DNA of 64,000 nucleotides from Blastomyces gilchristii SLH14081 (lineage: Eukaryota > Ascomycota > Eurotiomycetes > Onygenales > Ajellomycetaceae): the NCBI RefSeq assembly GCF_000003855.2, contig NW_003101649.1:267542-331541 (forward strand). Reading direction: 5' to 3'. Made by a program: the position numbers and the translations under genes. Of this stretch, positions 36,079-48,121 are shown piece by piece; the first letter of the stretch is position 1; every line of letters starts with the position of its first letter. The notes beneath the pieces were generated by a model. That model searched no databases, was not told where the DNA came from, and saw only the letters and a list, made by a program, of their open reading frames with translations.

Positions 36079-37025
36079 TTACTGAAACTTTTCTAAGAAG
36101 TCTGTTCTATCAGATACATGAATTACTGAGATCTATAGTATCAGATTAAGACTGTCAATTCATGAGCACTCTCTGAACAAGAATCTGTTAAGTTCTCAAG
36201 ATTATAGATTATTTATTAACTATCTATCACTCTGAGATTGATGATGTATCAGAACAGATAATTCAGATTATAAAGAATTATCTCTGTAAGTTCTGTAATC
36301 ACTTATAAGATGATTGATATAATCTTCTTCTACACATTGAAGTTGCTATCAATGACTGAGATGCTGTTTTAACAGATATAAGCTCATTCTTTCTCATACA
36401 TAAATATCATATGAAAGTACTGAATCTTCTAGAGATCACACATTTCATACTGAACTCTCACAGTCTGATTCAGATCATTAATAATATAGTAATAAAACTC
36501 TAAGATATCTGTGATTGAGTAGAAGTCTTCATGACAAGTGTTAAACAGAATTAAGAAGATTAAATCAATGTTTATCAAGACTCTGCTGAGTAATATAAGA
36601 TAGAAGATCTGATATGATTGAATCTTAAGAATATACAGATCACACACTCATCTCATACACTGAATTATCATTATACAAAGTATAAAGTGATAGAAGTTCT
36701 AGACAGTCATAATTACTGTCTTCACACATTATCAGAGATTCATGCTGTCTTTTATCTGAGCTTGCTCTGCTGTGCTATCACTGATCTGTTCTCTTCTTGA
36801 CTGACTGCTGACTGACAGCTGCCAGGGATCATAGAAGAAGATAACAAACTTGAATGAGAGATTAAAGATATTCTTGATAAGAGATTCTGTGACTGTGACT
36901 GATAATATCTTGTGAAATGAGTCAGGTACAATTGTCTGACCTGAACTCTGAGTACTGTGTTATCTGAGACTGCAGCCCTTGACTGATGAGAGCTATATAT
37001 AATTAAGAAAGAGAGAGAGAGCTAA
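36079..37025 (+). pseudogene. G2 pol, second part: integrase end and chromodomain
   Basis: The frame resumes after G3 with VTETFLRSLFYQIHELLRSIVSD (in two pieces), followed by STL*TRIC and TIYHSEIDDVSE. A chromodomain-like tail EIKDILDKRFCDCD*QYLVK*VRY lies at about 36860-36950. GAAAGAGAGAGAGAG before the 3' LTR is the polypurine tract. Confidence 0.8.
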
Positions 37026-37345
37026 TGTGACAGGCTGTGTCTGATCAATTATATAGACTATTTCATTACACTTTACAGATTTCTATCACTTTGATTCTCA
37101 GTTGCTGATTCTCAGCTGAAAATCTACAGAATTTCTATTCTTCTGCCCTGAAGCTTCATCATATACAAAAACCTCTATTCTTCAGCCCTGAAGTTCCACC
37201 GCGTACATCACTGCATACACATATAAATATTCACTTCAATCACTGATTTCTACCCTCTCTCTTTCTTTCTTTCTCTAACATTTTTCACTTTGTTATATAA
37301 GACCTATAAATATAATACCGATCTATTCGGCGTAGGCCTCTTACA
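37026..37345 (+). repeat. 3' LTR of G2
   Basis: 320 bp, starting TGTGACAGGC. The outer end CCGATCTATTCGGCGTAGGCC is unmutated, as in G3. A second spared patch GTTCCACCGCGTAC lies at about 37192-37205. Confidence 0.9.
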
Positions 37346-37350
37346 TCAAG

Positions 37351-40300
37351 ATAACTTAGTCTCATTTGTCTGTGAATGTTTCAGATGCTGCATTCTCTGT
37401 TATCTTCATAATTGAACTGATATAAATAGTTGAATTTAACTCTGAATTTCTTTTTCTTCTGCAATCTGATTCATGTATAAGTCTGTCACTCTGAGACTGC
37501 TCTTTGCTGTGTTGCATCTACTATCTGTAGTGTATTATCATACAATCAGCTACAGTCTTATCACTTATTAAAGTATAGCATTCATCTGATTTCTTTATTT
37601 CTTTTCATTCTTTTCTTATAATTATGAAAAGATTGAAATAAGTGAGATCATCTACTTCATAAATATCTATGATTTCTCTTACTTTGTGAGACTTTTCAAT
37701 TATAAGTCTCTTCTTTTTCAATGCTAATAATAGTGCTATAGATAATTATAATTCACTCAGATCTTGCATCTTTATCTTTATAAGACATGACTCATTTATT
37801 AAGTTATATAAGATCTGTTCCTCTAGTTCTTCTAATGCATATATTTTCAAAGAATATGATTTGAGTATTCTATATAGCTTAAATTATCTAGATTGAAACT
37901 TCTCAGAACTCTCATTATATATGAGAACTTATATTCTTATCTTGAGACTCAATTTCTTAACTAGTGAGTCTTGTATTCTTTTTAATTAAATTGCTCAGTT
38001 CAGAAGTAACTTATTAGCTTTTACACATGTATGACTGATCTCTTTTAATCTTGATTCTGCATCTGCAACTGCTGTGTCTGCAACTATTATGTCTACAACT
38101 GTTATTTCTGCTATGTCTACAATCACTGTTTTCTTTCTCACCTTTTTCAAAGCATTCTCTGAGATGCGCGGATGCAATTCATACAACAGATAGAATGATG
38201 AACACTGAAGACTGCATGCTGTCAAATTCATGTGACTAATAGTGTCTGACTGAGATATTCATCTCATAATCTTGTAGACTTACTCACTAGATATTTCATC
38301 AGCATGTTATTCAGGATTTTATTTAAGTGTTTCATCTTTCTGTTTATCTGTGAATGATATGATGTTATTCTACAATGTCTTATCTATAACTGACTCATGA
38401 AATGTCTCACTGCTTCTTCTCTAAGATTCACACTGTTATCAGTTAGAATCTCACATGACATTTCATAGTTAATATACATCTTATTATATAGAAACTTTGT
38501 CACTATCTTCTCTATTATCTCTGAAACTGCTTCTATAACTGATCAGCCAGTAGTGTAGTCAATAGCAGTGATTATTCAATGATTTTCATTTGATATTTAC
38601 AGCAGTATGTCTATGAGTTTCATCTCTCATTATTTGAATAATTGTATTATTCATTTCATCTGATATTATACATTCTCACATTCTAATCCTTTCTTAGATT
38701 CTTTTATAACCTGATAATTCGGGCACTTATAAGTATACATCTGAATATTCTCAGCCATGCTTAGCTAGTGCACTTTTGATTTGAGTACATTCATATGTTC
38801 AGAGCTGTCTAAGTGACTGAATTCCTTATGTATGTAAGTTATTAAGTCATATCTAAATAAATGTTCTAGACACAGATCTTTCATATACTCTAGATTGTGA
38901 TAAAGTACAACATTGTTTTTCAATTTTCTCAGCTTAAAGTTCAGAAGCATCTCTTCTACTACTTTTTCAAGACACTTATCATCTGATATCTTGCTGTTCT
39001 TTAAGCAAGAGATCACTGTATTTATTCATTCTGATTTCTTGCATTCTCTCAGTGCATTTAATGTGAACTTTTCTTATATCTGATTTGTAGAATTCTCACT
39101 CATGAAATCAGATCTATAACTGATTGTATCAGATACTACAGTGTCTGATCTCTTTCAGTATTTGATATGAAGATTGTATACTTGAAACTCTGAGATTCAA
39201 TGTGCAAAGTATTTGAAAGGTTTTATTATTAATTATAGATAGATGAGGCTTTCATAATTCATAATCATAATTATTATATAACTGTTGTTAATATATTTAT
39301 CTCATAACACCAGCATGTGCTTGAATACTAGGAATTTCTTTTTATACACTGAATAATTAAGCTCAGCATCTGATAGTTTTCTATCATTGTATATCACTAG
39401 ATACAGCTTGCTGTTCTTACTCATCTGTGAAAGAATGTCTCTAATAGCTCATTTAAATGCATCTGTCTTGATGTAGAAAGATTTATCACAATCTGATTGA
39501 ATAAGCACTGAGAATATTATCATATCTCTCAGTGTGAGAAAAGCCTCTTTGCATGTGATATTTCACATGATTGAATAATACTTCTTCTTTCACAGATTAG
39601 TATCTGTTTCTCTTAAGAGATCTAAGAGTGATATAGCTATCTATGTGAAATTGTTGATAAATCTGCAGTAATATGATATCAACTCAATAAACTGTTGTAT
39701 ATAATGTATATTTCTCAGCTGTGATTAATTCACTATAGCATTTAATTTCTCTAAAATGAGGTGTATACAGTTATCACTTACTACATATTCTACAAACTTC
39801 AACTCTTTCATTTCAAACACACACTTTGTTAATTTAATATAGAGCTTATACTCTGTCAGAGTTGTAAGCACTTTATCAAGATACTTCAGATATTTATTGT
39901 ATAAGTTTGAGAAGACTAGAATATTATTCAGATATACAAGATATGAGATTTTATTCTATTTATAAAGAATTGTATTCATTATTATTTGAAAGATGATAGA
40001 TGCATTTATCAGACTGAATAATATTATCAGGAATTTGAACTTTCTTTATTATATATTAAATGTGATTTATGATACTGACAGTTCATCTATATGAATCTGT
40101 CAATATTCTGAGAGAAGATTGATCTTTGATAGATATCAGATATTTCTGACTGAATTCAACTGTTGTTGAATTCATGATAATGAGTATTTATTCTTGATTA
40201 TAAGCTTGTTGAGTGCTTGATAATTGATACATATTCATCACTCTTCACTTGTCTTTTTCATAAATAGAACTGAGAAGTCTCACATGCTTGATGAAAATTG

Positions 40301-41164
40301 TATAAGATTATGTTCTAGAAGGTCTGTGATCTAATACTTCTGTTCTTCAAGATGTGTTTGTGACAGAGAGTATATATTTTAATTGAGTGATTTCATGTTC
40401 TCTGTGTCAATCTCATGTATGAATTCTTGTTTCAGTGATAATTTCAGTGAAAGATCTGTTCAGAAGACCTTCTCATACTTTCTCAGAAGTTTCTTCATAT
40501 ACTTATTTTTCTGTATATTCTTTATCTTGATTTTCTCTGCTTTCAGATTCTGTATAATATACAGAATGCTTTTAAATGAGATCTTATAAATTATTCTCTT
40601 TGCTTATTAGTATGTAAGCAGATTTAACTCTTCTATATCAGAGATGTGAAATGTTCTTCTTATATCAGTTGATAGAATTGTATGAACTGTTTTCTTGCTA
40701 TCAGTTAACTGTATATAACATGTATATTATTGAATCTGCAGATTGAATCTTTGAAATCAATTAAGTCTGAGAATAAGATTGTATTTCATGTTCTACAGCT
40801 CTTGCACTTAAATATAGCAAGATCATTTTCTGAAGTGTAAGAAAACTCTTACTCTTGCAGCTGATACTAAATATCAGTTATTAGATAATCTTATACATCA
40901 GAAATTCTTCACTCAGCAGATCTCTTTTAGTCTTTGAATTATATATTTATTAATATATTATATAGAAGCTTCTGTGTCTGCTAACACTTTTACAGTCATT
41001 TCTTGATTCTTACTCAAGTGCTCTCTATACATTAATATTTCAGGTCTCAAGGCATTGAGATGAGTGTTCATTTCTTCATTCTCACTCACATCTGATTCAG
41101 AAGCCTGCTTTCTCTTAATATTTACAGAATTCAGAGAATGATCTAATATGAGTATCTCTTTCAC
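37351..41164 (-). pseudogene. E3 pol: protease, RT, RNase H, H2C2 finger, integrase
   Basis: Minus strand, right to left. Protease site VLADTEASI near 40990-40958 (a Glu where Gly is usual). RT about 40750-39800, with the YLDD-type box as YLNN (39923-39934) in VYLNNILVFS. RNase H about 39800-39150. H2C2-type stretch 39016-38765 (LITYIHKEFSHLDSSEHMN). Integrase core about 38660-38500, with ITAIDYTTG*SVIEAVSE. Integrase C-terminal piece 38231-37995 with FYLLYELHPRIS, a motif typical of Ty3 integrases. After this G2 interrupts the element. Both catalytic RT Asp residues and several Trp codons are lost. Confidence 0.82.
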
Positions 41165-42880
41165 TTTGAAGACTTTTCACAGAATATCAGTGAGTGTCTC
41201 TGAGCTCACTGATTCTGCTAGTTTATTGACTCTCTTGCTTCTCTTAACTGCACACACTGTGTGTAATTCTTTGTATCATGATTTTGACATCTGCAGTTGA
41301 AGTAAGCTTGATAATTGTAATATCAAGGTTTTCACTCAGAGAATTTCTTTTTCACAAGATTCAGTGCTTTGGCAATGATATTCAGATCTAGATTTATTAT
41401 ATTTGAATATATAAGTTATGTTGTAGAAGTCTGATTACTCATTCTTCATTGAAATATACTTGATTACAGTATTTTCTGTTGTAATTGACTCACTTAATTC
41501 TGTATAATAAGAATATTGTATACTTTCTTCACTGTGTCTGATTATGAGATTAAGTATTTTCATTTCACTCTTAACTCAGATGTAAGATCATGAATGAAGA
41601 TCTATAAACTGAAAGATGTTAAAAGCTCTTTATTTAATATAAGATAGTATAAGCTGCAGTGTCTGAAGTATAATATAAGTTCACTCACTTAGCTACACTC
41701 AGTGAAGTATTTGTAATACTTGTCTCATATATTCACTTTCTCAAAGTTATACAAGATTCATTTGGAAAACTCATTTCATGTTTATAAGAATGAATATTAT
41801 TCTGAGTCTGTGAGATTCATCTTTTCATCAGTTATTTATAATGACTTTGCTTTTTTATGTAGAAATGCAGCAGATCTTAAGACTTGTTGAAATTCTGTTG
41901 ACTGTCTGTTTATAAGTTTATTTTCAATTCAATAATATAATCATATCTGACTTAGTCAGCTAATTGCAGCATTATTTTTTCAGTCACTATTAAATCTTGA
42001 TAACTTCAGCAGATCTCTCAGCTTGATATATCTCATGTTCAGATTCTCATTCTGCACAGTGATCTCAGATAATGTGTATACTTCTGAGTAAGTTGTATAC
42101 AATTGTTATAAGATCTTCAGGTTCAGTGTAATCACCTGTCTGTATAAATATTCAATATGCTGTTACAGGTCTACAACCTGGTTTTTCCTATTTGTATTGA
42201 TAGTGATGATTGCATTGATAAAGCTCTTCATAGTGAATACTTGATCTGTAGTGAATATCAATTGTTGCTTGACTTCTGTCTCAGCCTGTCACTGTGTACA
42301 CAAGGCCTTGATCTCATTTAGAATTCTTGTATACATACAGAGCTTTGATTTCAGTTTGATAATCTCAGCTTCTTTTCTTACTGCTTTGAGTAAACTCTCT
42401 GAGAGGTTCTACATATCTTCTGATTCAGATAGCAGAGAAGGGTGTTGTTGTTTATATTGGCTAGAGAAGGTGTTCATTGCAGTAGTTTCTCATTCATTGT
42501 ATAATGTCTATCATTATATTGTTATATCATTATATTATAATATGACTTCTGATTTTCTGTTATTATCATATGATTCTGATCATTATCATTCTCCTTTTTA
42601 TCCTTCTTTTGAGAAGAGAGTGAACTTTTTTGAATCTGGTTCATCACTCTTATTCTCTTTCTCATATCTCATCTGTTCATATACATGGCATTCACCTGAG
42701 CATGAAGTTTTTCCTCAACAATTGGAGCAGCATCAATCAGATGCTCTTTCACTCACTGTTCATTGTATGCTCTCTTTTAAGGTGTTTTAGAACCACACTG
42801 GCATGATAACTATGAATTGCTTCATAGATGAAATTATCACACTCTGGAGAAGTCTGCACTTCTCACTGGTTGTTAGACAT
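41165..42880 (-). pseudogene. E3 gag remnant
   Basis: The start codon is at 42880-42878, ten bases downstream of the 5' LTR on the minus strand. It reads MSNNQ*EVQTSPECDNFIYE, where the stop would be Trp. A Cys-rich knuckle YFNCRCQNHDTKNYTQC lies near 41318-41268, with two Cys probably changed to Tyr. A 179-codon plus-strand frame (42251-42790) is antisense to this gag and is not annotated as a gene. Confidence 0.65.
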
Positions 42881-42889
42881 GCTATCAGA

Positions 42890-43073
42890 TGTGATTCAAA
42901 GATTGCTTGAATCAGTGTACAATTCCAGGTGTATGCTGGCTTCTTATATATGTTATATTACATTAATTAGTGGCCGCTATAGCCTCTTCACATTCATAAG
43001 CATATTCAGAAGCATAAGCATGTTCGGAAGCAGCCGCGTTATTATCCGGCGGTTGTACGTTCTCCCGAATCAC
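42890..43073 (-). repeat. 5' LTR of E3
   Basis: 184 bp, GTGATTC...GAATCAC ends. The outer 50 bases are unmutated (TTCGGAAGCAGCCGCG and ATCCGGCGGTTGTACG). The inner side is partly mutated relative to 15428-15611, and vice versa. Confidence 0.87.
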
Positions 43074-43078
43074 AGTAG

Positions 43079-43280
43079 ACAGATGATTAGATAGAATATC
43101 TGATAAGTATATTAAAATAGTATTTGTAATACTTCATTAATTATAATTAGAATAACTAAGTGTATTGATTATCACTTACAGAGTTTGTATATAATAAGTT
43201 AAAGTATATAATTATAAGTAAGACACTCTTTGACATGCTCACTGAGAGTCTGAGACTCATTTACAGATAATCTTAATAAA
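43079..43280 (+). other. Internal region of element X (second part)
   Basis: 200 bp between E3 and hAT. AT-rich with nothing recognised. By nesting it is the 3' end of the X internal region, followed by the X 3' LTR after the hAT is removed. Confidence 0.5.
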
Positions 43281-43288
43281 CTTGTGAG

Positions 43289-43323
43289 TAGACTGACTGT
43301 GTGACCGTGTCTGAGACCAGAAT
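43289..43323 (+). repeat. 35-bp terminal repeat, first copy
   Basis: TAGACTGACTGTGTGACCGT and following bases recur in direct orientation at 43784-43818, differing only by C/T changes. See the finding on a doubled left end of the hAT element. Confidence 0.8.
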
Positions 43324-43783
43324 CAGAATATTTGATAATCTTATTATCAATTTGACTGATCTCATTACACAGTTTTCAGATTAAATAGTAGTTTCATACT
43401 GTTTCAGTGAGACTTACTCTCTACTCTTATTACATTTTTCAAATAAGATCATGATTCTCACTTCACAATTTAAATTATTATTATTGCTTTAAATGACTTT
43501 AAATCTCATTTGAGTGTTATCAAAAAGTGTTACTTTTTAAAAAATTAGAAATAGTCTAAAAAAACCTTAAAATGTCTAAAAATAGTAAGTTTATGCTAAG
43601 AATGAGACTAAATGAAATCAAATGAGACCACTTTCTTATTTTTTCTAAGTCATGATTTCATTTTGAGATCTGATATATAGTTACTTTGCATGTTTTTTTA
43701 ATGATTAGTCTCAGCAGAATTCACATCAAGAAATGTATGAGATCAGATTAAACGAAATCAAACGTGAAATTCATAGTTCTGAC

Positions 43784-43818
43784 TAGACTGACCGTGTGAC
43801 CGTGTCTGAGATCAGAAC
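43784..43818 (+). repeat. 35-bp terminal repeat, second copy
   Basis: Direct copy of 43289-43323. The 80 bases just before it (about 43705-43780, AAGAAATGTATGAGATCAGA...GAAATTCATA) match the right subterminal region of the hAT at 62117-62164. Confidence 0.8.
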
Positions 43819-43823
43819 TAAAC

Positions 43824-45360
43824 TTTACAGTTATCATGTTGTCTAAAAGCATTACTTCTGGTCATGATTTGTGTTCATTACATTGATTTCAAATCATGTT
43901 ATTTTAAATATTAAAGATTTCAGATGCACTTTTGAAATAAAAATCTAGTCTCAGATACAGAATATATTTGAATTCTGAGTCATATTTTCATTCTGATCTT
44001 ATTATTGAGAATGATATCAAATGAAATTATGAAATCATTTCTCACTTATATAATATCATAACATAGTGCTTATTTGTTAAAAATTCAATAGAGAGTATTA
44101 CTAAATATTGTTACTTTTCTGAATACAGATTATAATTTATATAATTTTAATTATAAAAAAAAATATATAAGACAAAAAAACAATAAAGAAACAAAAAACA
44201 AAATAAAAACAAGAAAAAATCACAACAAAAAAAAAGAAAAAAACAAAAAATATCAATAAAAATTATGATAGCAGAGCTGCAGCATTCTTAAAATACTCAC
44301 TCTTAGAAGTCTTTGCAATGTTTATTATCAACTGTCTATATCTTACAGTGAGAGTAACACAGCTGCAATGAGTTATTATCTTAATATTATCTAATAAATA
44401 ATCAGTATATATCTGTATAAATGTGAATAATTAGAAAATATACATTTAAAAAGTATGATCAGAGTGAACTCTGCTGTCACTTAAATAATATCAAGAGCAG
44501 AATGCTGCAATCAATGATTCTCTTCATTAATTTTATAAACAAGATATGTAAAGATAATCTTGAGAAATATAAGATTCTCTGACTTCTGATAAAAACAGAT
44601 CTCATAAAGAGACTCTATTTTCATAATATCAGAGACTGAGTATTATTAAAAAGTATTACTTTTATATAATATACATGCACTTACTGTGATAATTAATTCT
44701 CTGTATATATGATTAAGAGTTACAGCTTTCTTACACTGCACAGCTCTTCTTGAGATGCTGCTGCTGATTTATAACTCACACACTCTCTCAGTTCAGCACG
44801 CGCTGTGTTTATACAGCTCTGTATACTGAAACTGTGTTAATTATTATAATCTAGTGTGATACTTGCTTTTCACAGGCCATGTTTCATTTGAGAGAGAGAA
44901 AGAAAGACATGACTGTTGTTTTATTAAGAGAGAATGAATAATTAGTATTATTGAATATAATTTACTTCTTCTATACTTAAAATTTAATTAGTCTATACTC
45001 TTCAATTTGAGAGTTTCTAAGAGTGTTTTAATAATTTTCATATCAGCTTGAACTTAGTAATGAGTTGAAGAAGAAGAGAAAAGAGAGAAGAATGAAATAA
45101 AAATAACTTATCTTTATAATATAAAAGCAGAGAATCACTGCAATCATTCTCTCTAGTAATAAAGATCTGTTGTCTGCATATATCTCTGATATAGATTATA
45201 TAATAACTGCATATAAAGAATATCAATAGTGTATATATTAAATGAAGATAATATTGCTATGTAATACTGTAGCTGTTTCTGTACATCTCTGAAAGCTGTT
45301 AATATTTTCTTTGAGTCTCTTTATATTTGATAAGTTAATAATATATTTCAATACACTCTC
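43824..45360. other. hAT non-coding region
   Basis: AT-rich sequence without a recognised gene. It includes an A-rich run with scattered C (44155-44260) and a small GC-richer patch with CAGCACGCGCTGTG (about 44796-44809). Confidence 0.4.
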
Positions 45361-45362
45361 TC

Positions 45363-45478
45363 TTTTATTATTATCATTATCATTATTATTATCATCATTA
45401 TTATCATCATCATTATTATCATTATCATTATCATTATTATTATCATTATTATCATTATTATTATTATTATTATATTAT
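45363..45478. repeat. ATT/ATC microsatellite
   Basis: About 115 bases of imperfect trinucleotides (ATT with interspersed ATC). Unlike the SINE and LINE tails it is not preceded by the GAAGAAT motif on either strand, so I treat it as a simple repeat. Confidence 0.9.
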
Positions 45479-45599
45479 TGCTAGCTATTGCTTCTGTCTT
45501 CACTTTCTTTCAACACTTATTAGAATTAATTATGTCATCTCTCTTCAAATATTCTACAGTTCTGTAAATCATCAAGGTGCATGAGCACTGTCACAGATT

Positions 45600-46245
45600 G
45601 AAGAGAGAGAAGAACAAGATGTTTAAGTAAGAAGAGATAGATTGTAAGATATATTATAATACCTTGAAGAGACTCTCTAAAAGACTAGAATGATAATAAT
45701 ATTAAGCAATACTTCTGATAGATTTAGACTGAACTAAGTATAGAAATAATACAGATGACACTGTCTGTAAGAGATTGATAAAGAAGATAGTAAAGAGTCT
45801 TATACAGCAGCAGTAAGATCAGAAGAAGTTCTGAGAATAATTTAAGATTAAGATACAGAGAAAGAGAGAGAAGAAGAGTATTACTGAAAATAAGCAGTAG
45901 TAGAAGAACATTAAAAGAGTATTAAAGTGAGAGATAAAGAAGTGAAAACTGATAAGTTTATTTATTAAGAGAAAATGAGTACTAATAATACTTCTATTCT
46001 CTAATTAATTAGCAGGAGCTGACAGAGAAGAAGGGAATTAAGGTCTTATTCAGGTCTCAAATACACTTTATAATTCAGAATATTAAGGAAACAGCTCTAC
46101 TCTCTGAGTATATCAATCTGCTTATCACTAGAATAAAACTCAAGACAGCAGATCAGAAAATACAGGATTTTAAGATACAGATTGACCTGACTGAGAGAGA
46201 GCAGCAGAAACCCTTCTCTAAGAAGATAGTGAAGAGATTTTAAGA
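45600..46245 (+). pseudogene. Possible transposase C-terminal fragment, unidentified
   Basis: The stretch 46014-46242 stays open for about 75 codons (ELTEKKGIKVLFRSQIHFII and later QQKPFSKKIVKRF, ending TAA). It is helical and basic, and GC-richer than its surroundings. A coiled region followed by a basic tail resembles the C-terminus of pogo/Fot1-type transposases, but I cannot confirm this. Upstream (45600-45960) is purine-rich and stop-filled. Confidence 0.25.
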
Positions 46246-46831
46246 TAATTATTATCTCATATAAGAAGAAGAAGAAGAAGAATAAAAATAAGAAATGAAT
46301 TATAAAGAATAATAAGAAGAATGAGAAAGAGAAGAAAAATAATTAGTAGAAAAAGTTTTTTCTTTTTATATTAGTTAGTTATAAGTTCATAACTATTACT
46401 TAATAATTAAAATTAATTTTAAGTTTTCAAAAATTATTGTACAAGTTGTAATCAATTATCAATAACAGAAATAATATATTTATATATATTTAACTATTAT
46501 GATTTACAAATCACTATAATGTATACATATCAACATTTTTTCAACATTGATATTTATAATCTTAATATATTTTTAATAATATTATCTGATACTGTAATTT
46601 AATAACACTCTCTTTCACAATATTAATATATTTCAAGAAATATAACAGAGATTAATCAAGATTATTTATTTATTTTTATACATTGATAATATTCAATCTG
46701 AGTTAGTACTAAAATTATAACTAAGCTAAGAAAGAAGATTATTTTCTTCTATAATAATTCTTCTTATACATATCAGTAATCAGTTATTATCTTTATTAAA
46801 AATAAATTATTTTCTTTCTTAAATCTTTATC

Positions 46832-48121
46832 ATGTCTTCTGAATTCACTTCTTTCACTTTCTTTACTTCTATTGAAGATTCATAAACTCTTCAAGAAATT
46901 ACTGTGAATTACAAAGTCTATATTATTTACAAGTCAATATAGAATCCTCTCTTGCAATTATAATGAATAATCACTTTATTCTTCACATCTGATTTCAGGT
47001 TACAAAATTTATGAAAAACTCAATACAAACATTGAGATGAACTATAGAATAATTATTAACAGATTATATTATAGATTACTGAAGAGTTATCTCTCTACTG
47101 TAATTACTATAACTTTATTCAGAAATATTTATCATGAACTGATCATAACTCAGATAAAATTTTCTGACACCTGAAGTCATTAGAATGCAAATAATAAAAG
47201 AAAAATAATCAGAAAATTACTACTGAGCTGATAAGTTACTCTATCAGATAATGATTTTTAATCATACTAACTTTCTGATTTGAAGAAAATCATGTGAAAA
47301 TAATCATATATCAGTACTCTGATTTCATATCTCTTATCTGATAACTTCTGTGAATAATTACTTTATATATATATATTTCTGAATATTTCTCTTCAATGAA
47401 TTGAAAACTCTGAATTCTAAACACTTCTTCAAATACTTAATTTAAATCTTTATATTTCATATCAATCATGTCTTCAGTTCAATCTCAAGATATACTACAA
47501 AGTCAATATATAATATCTAGAATCAGAGTTAAAGAATCATTGAAGAGTGTCTCTCACAGTGAATGCATGAACTAGTACAAATAATCTTACATTTATAAGA
47601 GTTACATGTTATTATATTGATGAGAACTGAACTTATCAAGAGATATTAAGTGAATTTAAATTATTGATCAGTAGTCATACTGAGAATTATATAGCAGAGA
47701 TATTAATAACTGTGATTAAAAATAACTATTGAGATATTAGTCTCAGTTTTCTTACAATTACAGCTAATAACACTGTGAATAACTACACTATGATAAAGAG
47801 CTTGACGTAAAAATTAACTTTACATTTCTGAAATAATAAACAAGGTCATATTTTCTGCATTACTCATGTGATTTAACTTTTGATACAAACACTGATAAAG
47901 AATCTTAACATTGAGATAAAGAATAATGAGATGACTGATTCTTGAGATAAGAATGAGATGAAAGTGATTACTCAAGTAACTTTTATATTCACTCTGTAAA
48001 AGATAATATTTTTTTATTAACACTTTTTGATATTGCTTTTTAATAACACTTTTTGATAATGCTTTTTGATAATACTTTTTGATAATACTACTGTTAATTT
48101 TGAATAGATTGACTAATAATT
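46832..48121 (+). pseudogene. hAT transposase, first part
   Basis: A decayed transposase on the plus strand, interrupted by the copia element. The clearest block (about 47589-47800) reads VTCYYIDEN, SSHTENYIAEIL, then FLTITANNTVNNYTM. This corresponds to the hAT RNase-H-like core, in which a catalytic Asp lies in a T-x-D-N-A-x-N-N motif; here the Asp and Ala codons have changed. FCITHVI near 47855 matches the following conserved His motif. The ATG at 46832 is in another frame, so at least one frameshift or intron lies between. Confidence 0.72.
48015..48090 (+). repeat. Short tandem repeat of an ACTTTTTGATAATG-type unit
   Basis: Four to five imperfect units of about 15-25 bases (AACACTTTTTGATAATGCTT) lie just before the copia insertion in the hAT element. 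Confidence 0.75.

Larger units (their letters stand above)
18004..37345 (+). mobile_element. G2: chromodomain Ty3/gypsy element (320-bp LTRs), carrying LINE copy 1 and G3
   Basis: LTRs are 18004-18323 and 37026-37345 (320 bp each). Target duplication is TTAAG (17999-18003) and TCAAG (37346-37350), differing by one C/T. Net length without LINE and G3 is about 5.7 kb. It is the same family as G1 and G3 by LTR ends, gag knuckle, RT and integrase sequence, but with a longer LTR owing to a 49-bp internal duplication. Confidence 0.9.
15428..43073 (-). mobile_element. E3: minus-strand Ty3/gypsy element with 184-bp LTRs, split by G2
   Basis: LTRs of 184 bp lie at 15428-15611 and 42890-43073, flanked by AGTAG (15423-15427 and 43074-43078). 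The LTR ends form an inverted pair, GTGATTC/GAATCAC. Removing G2 (18004-37345 plus TSD) leaves about 8.3 kb. Minus-strand order is gag start 10 bases past the 5' LTR, CCHC knuckle, DT.AS protease site, RT, RNase H, H2C2 zinc finger, integrase core, C-terminal region, then a long 3' region. It is distinct in sequence from G1-G3 and F2. Confidence 0.85.

Noticed and set aside
42251..42790. 179-codon plus-strand ORF as a gene
   Set aside because: It is antisense to E3 gag, which has a start codon ten bases from the LTR and a zinc knuckle on the minus strand. The composition is that of a complementary-strand shadow.
45363..45478. Tail of another LINE or SINE
   Set aside because: The trinucleotide run is not joined to the GAAGAAT end motif or any LINE/SINE 3' sequence on either strand, and no target duplication was seen.
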